Shown piece after piece: positions 17,401 through 24,865 of a stretch of 64,000 bases of DNA (position 1 is its first letter; every line of letters starts with the position of its first letter). A program made the position numbers and the translations under genes. This stretch comes from Micavibrio sp. UBA5572. GTDB lineage: Bacteria > Pseudomonadota > Alphaproteobacteria > Micavibrionales > Micavibrionaceae. The notes below the pieces were generated by a model, which saw only the letters and a program-made list of their open reading frames with translations, was not told where the DNA came from and did no database searches. The DNA lies in assembly GCA_002425415.1 (NCBI GenBank), contig DIMG01000024.1:12354-76353 (forward strand), written 5' to 3'.

Positions 17401-18137
17401 TTATACCAATCAGCACTTTCTGGAACGTCGGTTTGTTCCCCCCAACTTTGCGGGCTTGCAGGAGGCAGATCACAATACCAATCGTAAAAGCTCATACACG
17501 TTCCGCCCAACAAGGAAAGGTAACGTGAACCAGCGGCGTAGGATACCATTGACATGGCAGGAATAGGAGAAAAACCGATAATCCGGTCAGGGCCATGCTC
17601 TTTGATAGTATGGACGTTAGCCGCAGCAATAATTTCTGTAACCTCATCCCATCCCGCACGAACAAATCCACCTCGTCCACGAACACTTTGGTATTCTTTT
17701 CGAAGGTCAGGATCATTTTGGATCATTTTCCATGCATCAACCGGAGATGCCGCAATTTTTTTTGCATCACGCCACATAGATAATAATCTCTTGCGAATCA
17801 TCGGATACTTTAAACGATTAGCAGAATAGATATACCAACTGTAGCTCGCTCCACGCGCACATCCGCGTGGCTCATGATTCGGAAGATCAGGCCGCGTGCG
17901 CGGATAGTCTGTTTGCTGAGTCTCCCATGTAATCAAGCCATTCTTGACATAGATTTTCCATGAGCAAGATCCCGTGCAATTCACACCATGTGTCGAGCGA
18001 ACGATTTTGTCGTGAGCCCAACGACTACGGTAACCGTCTTCCCATTTCCGGTTTTCTTCTGTTATAACTCCGTGTCCATTAGAAAATTCCTCACGTTTTT
18101 GAGAAAAATAGGACATACGGTCGATAAAATAGCTCAT
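14412..18137 (-). CDS. narG: Respiratory nitrate reductase alpha subunit NarG
   Basis: A 1241-residue catalytic subunit that reduces nitrate to nitrite on the cytoplasmic side, using bis-MGD and a [4Fe-4S] cluster. His50, Cys54 and Cys58 (STHGVNCTGSCSW) plus a later Cys in HEPRGCARGAS form the FS0 site. YCDLPPASPQSWGEQTD carries the Asp that ligands molybdenum in this family. The N-terminus MSYFIDRMSYFSQKREEF matches the remnant leader of cytoplasmic NarG. Length is normal. A perfect FNR box sits 56-69 bases upstream of the start. Confidence 0.97.
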   Translation of the reverse strand: MSYFIDRMSYFSQKREEFSNGHGVITEENRKWEDGYRSRWAHDKIVRSTHGVNCTGSCSWKIYVKNGLITWETQQTDYPRTRPDLPNHEPRGCARGASYSWYIYSANRLKYPMIRKRLLSMWRDAKKIAASPVDAWKMIQNDPDLRKEYQSVRGRGGFVRAGWDEVTEIIAAANVHTIKEHGPDRIIGFSPIPAMSMVSYAAGSRYLSLLGGTCMSFYDWYCDLPPASPQSWGEQTDVPESADWYNSGFIIMWGSNVPQTRTPDAHFMTEARYKGTQVVTITPDYSEASKFGDIWLNPKQGTDAALGMAMGHVILKEFHLENPSEYFDDYCRSYSDMPFLVKLEQRDGRYVPGRMVRASDFANDLDEKNNPEWKTVCFDEQTGHISVPTGSIGFRWGEEGKWNILPTDSKTGQAIRARKTLLGWHDDVLNVGFPYFGGQTHEHNYFQTSDREDVLDRAIPVKYLDLNGEKIAVASVFDLLCANYGISREGLGGDHVAVSYNDDIPYTPKWQERITGVKSEQVIQVARAFAQNAHETKGKSMIIIGAAMNHWYHMDMNYRAAINMLVFCGCVGQSGGGWSHYVGQEKLRPQTGWLPLAFALDWSRPPRQQNSTSFFYAHTDQWRYETLGVDEILSPLADKAKWKGSLIDCNIRAERMGWLPSAPQLQENPLLLVQKATEQGTDPVDYVVGRLKSGDLRMSCEDPDHPANWPRNMFVWRSNILGSSGKGHEYFLKHFLGTKNGVQGKDLGAEGRGLSAEVEWHDQAPEGKLDLVVTLDFRMSTTCIYSDIVLPTASWYEKNDLNTSDMHPFIHPLSKAIDPVWQSKSDWEIYKAIAKKFSEVCVGHLGVEKEIVLTPILHDTPGELSQPDVKEWRKGECDLIPGKTAPSMKVVQRDYPATFDRFTSLGPLLEKLGNGGKGIGWNTDHEVDFLKKLNGEKDGRAKIESDIDACEVVLSLAPETNGEVAVKAWGALSKITGRDHRHLALPKEEEKIRFRDIQAQPRKIISSPTWSGIESEHVCYNAGYTNVHEYIPWRTLTGRQQLYQDHPWMIDFGEGLVSYRPPINTRTVQHMLDKHGKESPTILLNFITPHQKWGIHSTYTDNLHMLTLSRGGPIVWVSEVDAKKIGVKDNDWLEVFNTNGAIMARAVVSQRVNEGMMMMYHAQEKLVHTPGSKITNARGGIHNSVTRATVKPTHMIGGYAQLSYGFNYYGTVGSNRDEFVIVRRVDEVDWMEEAISTSAAE

Positions 18138-18192
18138 TGCAAGCTCTCCTTATATTTCAGTGACAGCTTGATCGTTCTCAGGATGTTATCCC

Positions 18193-18206
18193 TTGATGCA
18201 AATCAA
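18193..18206. promoter_or_regulatory. FNR box upstream of narG
   Basis: TTGAT-GCAA-ATCAA is a perfect FNR/DNR consensus in the 82-base gap between narK2 and narG. It suggests a second, internal promoter for narGHJI-ppi-nnrS besides the one in front of narK1. I see no good -10 at the class II distance, so the exact promoter geometry is open. Confidence 0.82.
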
Positions 18207-18219
18207 GTAATTTGGGGTT

Positions 18220-19827
18220 TTACGGATTTTTATGCTGCGCATTTGTTCGCAAATAAGCCCACCAATTCAAGACAACGCAAACCGTATAAAATGCCGCAAA
18301 TCCATATAATGCAATTTCAGGAGTTGTTGCTTTGATCTGCTCACCAAAAACCTGAGGAATAATAAACGCACCATAAGCAGCCACTGCAGACGTCCAACCC
18401 AATACAGGGCCAGCTTGTTCTTTATCGAACACTTTTGCTATGGTTCTAAATGTAGAGCCATTTCCGATCCCGCTGGTCAAAAACAATGTCAAGAACAACA
18501 AGAAGAAAGGCAGAAAAAACTCTTCAGGAGTTGCAGAAGAATATGCGGCCTTCATAAAATAAGCCGCTCCCAACGCTGCGGCAACCATCACAACAGAACA
18601 TATCTGCGTGACCAATGCTCCGCCCATTTTATCAGCAACCCATCCGCCCAACGGACGAATCAAAGCACCGATAAATGGCCCGATCCATGCGTACATCAAA
18701 GCACTCGGTGCATTTGGATTGATGACATCATGGGTCATAACACCGTCTACCATCACATGCTGAAAGCCAAAAATAACTTTAATGGACAATGGAAAGGCCG
18801 CAGAATAACCAATGAAAGATCCAAAGGTCATCGTATAAATAACGGTCATAATCCAAGTATGTGGATGATTGAAGATTTTATACTGACGTTTCAAACTTTG
18901 CTGAATGGAACCAGGAATAAGCCGTAAAGCAAAAACTGTGGCCGCAATCACAATCGGCAAAACAATCCATTTGCTAACATTCAACCCATTACCGCCTGCA
19001 TTTTCTGGTAAAATAAACCACAAACCCAGAACGGCCGTAGCCAAACCGATCAGCAACATCAGAGCCAGTTTTAACATAGATGAAAAAGGCCCGCTAATAT
19101 TTGGAGAAACATGCTCGGCGCGAATATTATTCATTCCAAACCATGCGGCAATAACAAGCGGAATGAGAATTGCAACCCAGATATACCCTGCATTATGGAT
19201 AAATGTTTCTGTTCCTGCAGGGATTTTTCCGATCAAAGTTCCGGAATCGCTTTTCAAGATCATGGCATCGCCACCAAAAAGGGCGAAAGTCATAACCAAA
19301 GGCACCAGAACTTGCATTGTCGTTACGCCGAAATTCCCAAGTCCGGCATTCAATCCCAAGGAAAGCCCCTGAACTTTTTTAGGAAAGAAAAAACTGATAT
19401 TCGACATTGATGACGCAAAATTACCGCCCCCAAATCCTGACAACAACGCCAAGGCTTGGAACACCCAAAGTGGCGTATTCAAATCCTGTAATGCCATTCC
19501 CGTACCAAGAGCAGGAAAAATCAACAGAGCTGTTGTGAAGAAAATTGTATTTCTTCCTCCTGCCAACCGAATAAAGAAAGAGCTTGGAATTCTGAGAGTT
19601 GCGCCGGAAAGCCCTGCAATAGCACTCAGTGTAAATAATTCTGGTTGACTGAATGAAAAACCGATATTGAGCATCTGAACCGTGATGATGCTCCAATATA
19701 GCCAAACAGCAAATCCACATAATAAACACGGAATTGAAATCCATAGATTTCTCCATGCTATAGAAGAATTTCCTGCTGCCCACTGGGCTTCATCCTCAGG
19801 ATTCCATTGTGTAATATCTTTGGCCAT
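18220..19827 (-). CDS. narK2: NarK2-type nitrate/nitrite transporter (MFS)
   Basis: A 535-residue major facilitator protein with about 12 helices. The soluble N-terminus contains WNPEDEAQWAAGNSSIAWRN, typical of the NarK2 group, and the nitrate-signature stretch GFGGGNFASSMSNISFFFP is clear. NarK2-type proteins exchange nitrate for nitrite across the inner membrane and are usually tied to respiratory nitrate reductase. It lies 23 bases after narK1 and before narG, so uptake and reduction are made together. In Paracoccus and others the two transporters are fused; here they are separate. Confidence 0.9.
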   Translation of the reverse strand: MAKDITQWNPEDEAQWAAGNSSIAWRNLWISIPCLLCGFAVWLYWSIITVQMLNIGFSFSQPELFTLSAIAGLSGATLRIPSSFFIRLAGGRNTIFFTTALLIFPALGTGMALQDLNTPLWVFQALALLSGFGGGNFASSMSNISFFFPKKVQGLSLGLNAGLGNFGVTTMQVLVPLVMTFALFGGDAMILKSDSGTLIGKIPAGTETFIHNAGYIWVAILIPLVIAAWFGMNNIRAEHVSPNISGPFSSMLKLALMLLIGLATAVLGLWFILPENAGGNGLNVSKWIVLPIVIAATVFALRLIPGSIQQSLKRQYKIFNHPHTWIMTVIYTMTFGSFIGYSAAFPLSIKVIFGFQHVMVDGVMTHDVINPNAPSALMYAWIGPFIGALIRPLGGWVADKMGGALVTQICSVVMVAAALGAAYFMKAAYSSATPEEFFLPFFLLFLTLFLTSGIGNGSTFRTIAKVFDKEQAGPVLGWTSAVAAYGAFIIPQVFGEQIKATTPEIALYGFAAFYTVCVVLNWWAYLRTNAQHKNP

Positions 19828-19850
19828 AATTATTCTCCTTAAAATATAGC

Positions 19851-21128
19851 TTATTCTGCGCCTTGCAATTCAGGCAAAAATTTTGATTTTTCCATTTTTC
19901 GTTCCATGAATACAATTGCAAAATGCATCCACGTCAAAGCAACAGCTGTGATAAGAAACAGCAGCATGAAGCAACTGGTCCACACTCCGGTGACATCATT
20001 CATAAAGCCGAAAGTAATAGGAAGTATAAATCCACCAAGACCGCCAATCAAACCGACAATACCACCCACGGCACCAACATGATCCGGATAATAAACAGGA
20101 ATATGTTTGTAGACAGCCGCTTTTCCTAGGGACATAAAGAATCCTAAAATAACAGTCAGAAAAACAAACACGGGAAGGCTGACAGAAAGACTAAAAGCAA
20201 TCGGCTCTTTTATGCCATGAACGATATAATCCGTTGATGGGTAGGACAGAACGAATGTACAAACAACTGAAGCGATGAAAGTCCAATACATAATTGTCCG
20301 CGCCCCCCATTTATCAGACATCCAACCGCCCAGCGCTCGAAAAACTGATCCAGGAAGAGCGTAAGCCGCCGCCAGCATCCCAGCCGTTTTGATATCCAGT
20401 CCATAAACACCGACATAATAACGGGGCAACCAAAGAGCCAATGCCACAAACGCACCAAAGACGAAGAAGTAATACAAAGAGAATCTCCAGACCTGAAGAT
20501 TAGCAAGGGGCTTCATTTGCTCAACAATGCTGCGTGGCTTTTCATTTTTCATTTTTCTGGCGGCCAGCTTCGGATCATCTTTACTGAAAATATAAAATAG
20601 AACCGCCGCCAAAAAGATAACAGCCGCATAAACTTGTGCTGTTCCCTGCCATCCAAGACTGACCAAAAGAAAGGGAGCCCCAAAATTAGTGATCGCAGAG
20701 CCAACATTTCCAACACCAAAAATCCCTAAAGCCGTCCCTTGCTTTTCTTTTCCATACCACTGGGACACATAAGCAATACCGGTAGCAAAACCACCCCCAG
20801 CCAGGCCAACTCCCAAAGCAGCCAACAAAAACATTTCGTACGTATGGACAGTAGAGAGAAGGTATGTAGAAATCGAAGACGCAATCATGGTTAATGCCAT
20901 AACAATACGGCCACCATACTGATCTGACCATATCCCGAGAATCAAGCGACTCAGTGATCCGGTCAAAACCGGAGTGGCTACCAGAATACCGAATTGGGTA
21001 TCGGTTAACCCTAAATCAGCCTTAATCCGGATGCCAAGAATTGAGAAAATCGTCCAGACAGCAAAGCAAACAGTAAATGCAAAAGTACTTAGGCCAAGCG
21101 CCCTGTTCTGGTCAGTTTTGGAAATCAT
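19851..21128 (-). CDS. narK1: NarK1-type nitrate transporter (MFS)
   Basis: A 425-residue MFS protein of the NarK/NasA family. Nitrate-signature glycine stretches are GLAGGGFATGIAYVSQWYG and GGIVGLIGGLGGFILPITFG. NarK1-type proteins work as proton/nitrate symporters that start nitrate uptake before nitrite is available for exchange. I use ATG 21128, which has GGAGAAGG just upstream; the in-frame codon at 21161 lacks such a site. First gene of the nar operon, with a perfect FNR box about 90-105 bases upstream. Confidence 0.88.
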   Translation of the reverse strand: MISKTDQNRALGLSTFAFTVCFAVWTIFSILGIRIKADLGLTDTQFGILVATPVLTGSLSRLILGIWSDQYGGRIVMALTMIASSISTYLLSTVHTYEMFLLAALGVGLAGGGFATGIAYVSQWYGKEKQGTALGIFGVGNVGSAITNFGAPFLLVSLGWQGTAQVYAAVIFLAAVLFYIFSKDDPKLAARKMKNEKPRSIVEQMKPLANLQVWRFSLYYFFVFGAFVALALWLPRYYVGVYGLDIKTAGMLAAAYALPGSVFRALGGWMSDKWGARTIMYWTFIASVVCTFVLSYPSTDYIVHGIKEPIAFSLSVSLPVFVFLTVILGFFMSLGKAAVYKHIPVYYPDHVGAVGGIVGLIGGLGGFILPITFGFMNDVTGVWTSCFMLLFLITAVALTWMHFAIVFMERKMEKSKFLPELQGAE

Positions 21129-21218
21129 TAAACCTTCTCCGTTTACATATAGTTCGTGCAAAGGTTTTGATTACCCTAAACCTTTGCGCTACTATCTCAT
21201 TGGTTAAATCGTTCTGAC

Positions 21219-21232
21219 TTGATTCAGATCAA
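21219..21232. promoter_or_regulatory. FNR box between narK1 and fnr2
   Basis: TTGAT-TCAG-ATCAA is a perfect FNR/DNR consensus in the divergent spacer of narK1 (minus) and the second Crp/Fnr gene (plus). At a class II distance the -10 for narK1 would be GATAGT (21196-21191), four of six bases of TATAAT. The same box could give autoregulation of the regulator at 21280. Confidence 0.86.
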
Positions 21233-21279
21233 GACAATACTTTTAAGCCGCTATCAAAATTTATAACTTATTCGAACAG

Positions 21280-22035
21280 ATGAATTTTCTCATGAGACTT
21301 CCTGAAAATTTCAAAGAACATCAAAACCCTCAGCTTTTTGAAAAACTCAAAGAGTCGAGCCTTGAAAAACTTCTGCAACACTCGGTTATACAAGACTATG
21401 AATCTGGCCGCCTTCTAGTCCAACAAGGCGATAAACCGGAATACATATATCTGGTAATAAGCGGTGTGTTGAAAACCTTTCGAATTGACGCAGAGGAAGG
21501 CCGCGAAGCCACCATTCGTATGCTACAATCAGGTGACACATGTATGGAGGCTGTATTGTTTATGGGGGGGCCTTCCCCCATAAATGTCCAGACGGTAAAC
21601 CAGAGCAAAGTGCTGCAACTTCCTGAACGCATTGTAAAACAGCATGCTTTGGATGATGCCCAGTTTGCGATGAACCTGCTGCGAATTGTCACACGCCACT
21701 ACAAAAATGCCATGCACCAGATCGAAGCCATGAATATTAAATCACCCCTCCAACGTGTTGGATATTATTTCTTATTGAAACATCTTGATGCAGGCCACGA
21801 TAATCTGGAGTTCGAGCTTCCATTTCAAAAACAAATGATTGCAAACTACCTTGGAATGACTCCAGAGACATTTTCACGCACCCTGAAACAAATGAAAGGT
21901 TTAGGCATAGAGATCGAAGGGGAAAAAATAAAAATGCGCGATGCCTTTTCACTATGCCATTTTTGTGATTCGGACACCGCTTCCATATGCGACAATCATG
22001 ACAAAGGCAGTTGTAAAGCCTGCCCGCTACATTAA
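21280..22035 (+). CDS. Crp/Fnr family regulator with C-terminal cysteine cluster
   Basis: A 251-residue Crp/Fnr protein with sensor domain (about 20-130), dimer helix and winged helix. The recognition helix PETFSRTL has E196, S199 and R200, fitting TTGAT boxes. Unlike FNR it has no N-terminal cysteine cluster. Instead the last 26 residues hold five cysteines in a symmetric pattern C226-x2-C229-x7-C237-x7-C245-x2-C248, with His227, His240 and His251 nearby. This could bind a metal or Fe-S cluster or act as a redox switch, but that is inference. It is transcribed away from narK1 and shares its FNR box. The end overlaps the convergent moeA by nine bases. Confidence 0.85.
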   Translation: MNFLMRLPENFKEHQNPQLFEKLKESSLEKLLQHSVIQDYESGRLLVQQGDKPEYIYLVISGVLKTFRIDAEEGREATIRMLQSGDTCMEAVLFMGGPSPINVQTVNQSKVLQLPERIVKQHALDDAQFAMNLLRIVTRHYKNAMHQIEAMNIKSPLQRVGYYFLLKHLDAGHDNLEFELPFQKQMIANYLGMTPETFSRTLKQMKGLGIEIEGEKIKMRDAFSLCHFCDSDTASICDNHDKGSCKACPLH

Positions 22036-23271
22036 CCCCCCACGCGGGTACAAGGGATAAACATCCACAATTTCTCCATCCTTAATTTCCGTAATTTTAT
22101 CTGGAACACAAACCCATGCATTCATTTTTAAAAAAGGATTAACCATAAAGGAATCCTGCCCTTCCAGAATAGAAACAGTAAAACTTCCATCTTCTAAACA
22201 AGTTAAACGCCCTTTCAAAAACATTTGAAGTTCTGATTTCTTTGAATAGGGATGTTCAAGTTTTACATGAAGAGGCTCTTCCATCTCCATGCCGGACATA
22301 GCCCGAAACGCGATGTCAACAAAGAACCGTAAACCCACTGCCGTTGCAACAGGATTCCCCGGCAATCCAAAATAAAGTGTCCCATTCGGTAATCTTGCCA
22401 AAAGGTTTGGCTTGCCTGGCTTAATTTTAACTTTGTGATACAGGATTTCTGCCCCCAGATTCTCCAAACCGCTTTTCACGAAATCAAACGCTCCGGCAGA
22501 AACAGCTCCGCTGGAAATAATCATATCGGGATTTTGATCCACCAAAGCTGATAAATGTTTTTTAAAATCTTCCGGCTCATCCTGTATCGTTAAAGACTCG
22601 AAGCATTCGACACCCAAGTCATTTAGAAATGCCAATGCATAAGGGCGATTCGAATTATAAATCTGTCCCGAACCAAGTGAGGTAGATAAATCATCAACAA
22701 GTTCTTTGCCTGTGGACAAAAATGCCACACGAGGCTTTTTAAAGACCTCAATGCTAGAAATACCAAGTGTAGCCAATGGCAAAATGTAGGCCGCGTCAAG
22801 GGGATCTCCTACCTTCAGCAGAACATCACCTGTTTTAAAATCTTCTCCGGCATGACGAATATGTGCGCCGATCTCGGGAGTTGAAAAAAAAGCAATCCCA
22901 TCTTCTCCAATTTTTACCAATTCGACAGGCACAACAGCGTCAGCACCTGAAGGCATAGGGGCCCCCGTCATGATTTGAACACATGATCCTCTTTGAAAAG
23001 AGGTATGAGAAACAAGGTCTCCGGCAGCAATCACTCCTGACTTTTCAAGGGTCACGGGGTTATCTTGAGTAGCTCTTGCCAAATCATCCCGATAAACGGC
23101 AAATCCATCCATTGCCGAATTATCGAATGGCTGAATATCTATAGGGGCGAAGACATCCTGCGCACAAATACGTTCTGAAATTCTATTCAAAGGCAGTGTT
23201 TCTATTTCTAATTTTCGACCTTTGGCCGATTCAAAAATAATTTCACATGCTTCTTTATAAGAAATCATCAT
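22027..23271 (-). CDS. moeA: Molybdopterin molybdenumtransferase MoeA
   Basis: Inserts molybdate into adenylated molybdopterin. The 414-residue protein has the family landmarks PFDNSAMDGFAV near the N-terminus, RHAGEDFKTGDVLL, FLSTGKELVDD, SSGAVSAGAFDFV and GLPGNPVATAVGLRFF. Domain order (split domain, MPT-binding domain, C-terminal beta domain) is normal. I start at ATG 23271 with TAAGG upstream; a second ATG follows directly. It faces away from the ubiTUV operon across a spacer holding a near-perfect FNR box. It completes the cofactor set together with the moaA operon and moeB. Confidence 0.94.
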   Translation of the reverse strand: MMISYKEACEIIFESAKGRKLEIETLPLNRISERICAQDVFAPIDIQPFDNSAMDGFAVYRDDLARATQDNPVTLEKSGVIAAGDLVSHTSFQRGSCVQIMTGAPMPSGADAVVPVELVKIGEDGIAFFSTPEIGAHIRHAGEDFKTGDVLLKVGDPLDAAYILPLATLGISSIEVFKKPRVAFLSTGKELVDDLSTSLGSGQIYNSNRPYALAFLNDLGVECFESLTIQDEPEDFKKHLSALVDQNPDMIISSGAVSAGAFDFVKSGLENLGAEILYHKVKIKPGKPNLLARLPNGTLYFGLPGNPVATAVGLRFFVDIAFRAMSGMEMEEPLHVKLEHPYSKKSELQMFLKGRLTCLEDGSFTVSILEGQDSFMVNPFLKMNAWVCVPDKITEIKDGEIVDVYPLYPRGGLM

Positions 23272-23348
23272 ATACAAACCTTACTGTTCCCTTAGCCGTC
23301 TTTGATTTAAAACAATTTAAGACGGAGTAGTTATTCAATGAATATTTT

Positions 23349-23362
23349 TTGATCTGAGTCAA
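23349..23362. promoter_or_regulatory. Near-perfect FNR box between moeA and ubiT
   Basis: TTGAT-CTGA-GTCAA differs from the FNR consensus at one base (G for A in the second half-site). It lies in the divergent 124-base spacer of moeA (minus) and ubiT (plus). The centre is only about 41 bases before the ubiT ATG, so a standard class II start would make a near-leaderless ubiT mRNA; TATATA at 23375-23380 is an alternative -10. It would place moeA and anaerobic quinone synthesis under the same control as nar. Confidence 0.7.
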
Positions 23363-23395
23363 TAACACCTTTGCTATATATAGCTAGGCTGCCCA

Positions 23396-23836
23396 ATGAT
23401 CTCATTTATAACACAACTTTTTCTTGGAAAAATAGTCCGGTATATTTCCCAGACCAGACCAGACATTTTTAACCGGATGGAAGCTCATACCGATAAGGTC
23501 TTTCTGATTGATCCGGTTAACCTTCCCCTTGTGCTTATACTTAAACCCCAAAAAGAAAACCCAAGCCTGACAGCATGCCCTCGTCACAAGATACTAAAAT
23601 ATGATGCCCGTATTTCGGGTACATTTCTAACTCTCCTCAAGATGATTGACGGACAACTTGATGGAGATGCGTTATTTTTCACTCGAGACCTAACTATTGA
23701 AGGCGACACTGAAGCCGTTGTCTGCCTGCGAAACGCATTGGATGATGTGGACGGGAGTGTTGTTGAAGATGTCGCAACACTGTTTCCGTTACTTGGCACG
23801 CCCACCCTTTCATTTCTTCGAAATATAAAAAATTAA
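23396..23836 (+). CDS. ubiT: UbiT, SCP2-domain lipid carrier for anaerobic ubiquinone synthesis
   Basis: A 146-residue SCP2-like protein. The key segment FFTRDLTIEGDTEAVVCLRN is characteristic of UbiT, which binds the hydrophobic quinone precursors for the oxygen-independent hydroxylases UbiU and UbiV. It is first of a three-gene plus-strand operon with ubiU 12 bases downstream. The ribosome-binding site before ATG 23396 is weak (AGG), and the start may be used on a short or near-leaderless transcript. The near-FNR box upstream fits expression at low oxygen. Confidence 0.9.
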   Translation: MISFITQLFLGKIVRYISQTRPDIFNRMEAHTDKVFLIDPVNLPLVLILKPQKENPSLTACPRHKILKYDARISGTFLTLLKMIDGQLDGDALFFTRDLTIEGDTEAVVCLRNALDDVDGSVVEDVATLFPLLGTPTLSFLRNIKN

Positions 23837-23848
23837 GAAACCCATATC

Positions 23849-24862
23849 ATGCACCCTAAAAAAATAATACCTCCCGAATTAGTTTGCCCCGCAGGAACTC
23901 CGGCTTCCCTCCGTGCAGCGGTGGATGCCGGAGCAGATGCCGTTTATTGCGGCTTTCAGAATGCAACCAATGCCCGCAATTTTCCCGGTCTGAATTTCAC
24001 GTTTGAAGAATTGCAAAACAGTATTGCATACGCCCATAACCATGGAACAAAAGTTCTTCTTGCTGCCAATACCTTTCCTCCCGCCGGAAAAACGGATTTG
24101 TGGAAACAGGCGATTGATAATGCGGTTTGCTTGGGTATTGATGCCATCATTGTTGCCGATATTGGCGTTGCCGTTTATGCCCAAAACAAATACCCTGACC
24201 AACGCCTCCATTTATCTGTTCAAGCCGGAGCCCCTTCTATAGAAGCCATTAAATATTATTGCGAAGAATTTAATATAAAGCGCGTTGTTCTGCCGCGCAT
24301 TTTGACGATTCCAGAAATAAAGCAGATCAAAGAAGAAATACCCTGCGAGATTGAATGTTTTATCTTCGGCAACCATGGCCTCATGGCCGAAGGCCGATGC
24401 AGTCTGACAAATTATACCACCGGATTATCGACCAATATGGATGGCGTATGTTCACCTGCCAGTCATGTGAAATATGAAGAAGATGAAAATAAAAACCTGA
24501 CAACAAAGCTTGGAGAGTTCACGATAGATCAGTTCTCTTGCTCTCAAAACCCTGGTTATCCCACAATTTGCAAAGGACGTTATCTTGTTCCTCATAGACA
24601 AGACGCGTATTATGCGTTTGAAGAACCAATCAGCCTCAACCTTGCCAACCTATTACCTGATTTAATTGAAGCAGGCGTTCATGCGTTAAAAATTGAGGGG
24701 CGGCAAAGGTCTCGAGCCTACATCAAGGCGGTTGTGTCTAGTTGGAGATCTGCCATTGATGATGTTCTTGAAGGAAAACCGCCTCATATCTCGGACTTGC
24801 TGGCTTTAACCGAGGGCAACAAACAAACAGAAGGCGCCTACGCCAGTAAAAGATGGAGATAA
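23849..24862 (+). CDS. ubiU: UbiU, U32-family anaerobic ubiquinone hydroxylase subunit (one expected Cys ligand absent)
   Basis: A U32-peptidase-family protein of 337 residues that with UbiV hydroxylates ubiquinone precursors without oxygen, using prephenate as oxygen source in E. coli. ELVCPAGTPASLRAAVDAGA and YCGFQNATNARNFPGLNF are diagnostic. E. coli UbiU holds [4Fe-4S] with four cysteines (C169, C176, C193, C232). Here three match by context: C184 (EGRC), C201 (VCSPA) and C241 (GYPTICKGRY). The place of the first is Gly177 (FGNHGLMAEGRC). C166 and C170 lie just before and might substitute. Between ubiT and ubiV with a 3-base gap to ubiV. Confidence 0.92.
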   Translation: MHPKKIIPPELVCPAGTPASLRAAVDAGADAVYCGFQNATNARNFPGLNFTFEELQNSIAYAHNHGTKVLLAANTFPPAGKTDLWKQAIDNAVCLGIDAIIVADIGVAVYAQNKYPDQRLHLSVQAGAPSIEAIKYYCEEFNIKRVVLPRILTIPEIKQIKEEIPCEIECFIFGNHGLMAEGRCSLTNYTTGLSTNMDGVCSPASHVKYEEDENKNLTTKLGEFTIDQFSCSQNPGYPTICKGRYLVPHRQDAYYAFEEPISLNLANLLPDLIEAGVHALKIEGRQRSRAYIKAVVSSWRSAIDDVLEGKPPHISDLLALTEGNKQTEGAYASKRWR

Positions 24863-24865
24863 AAC

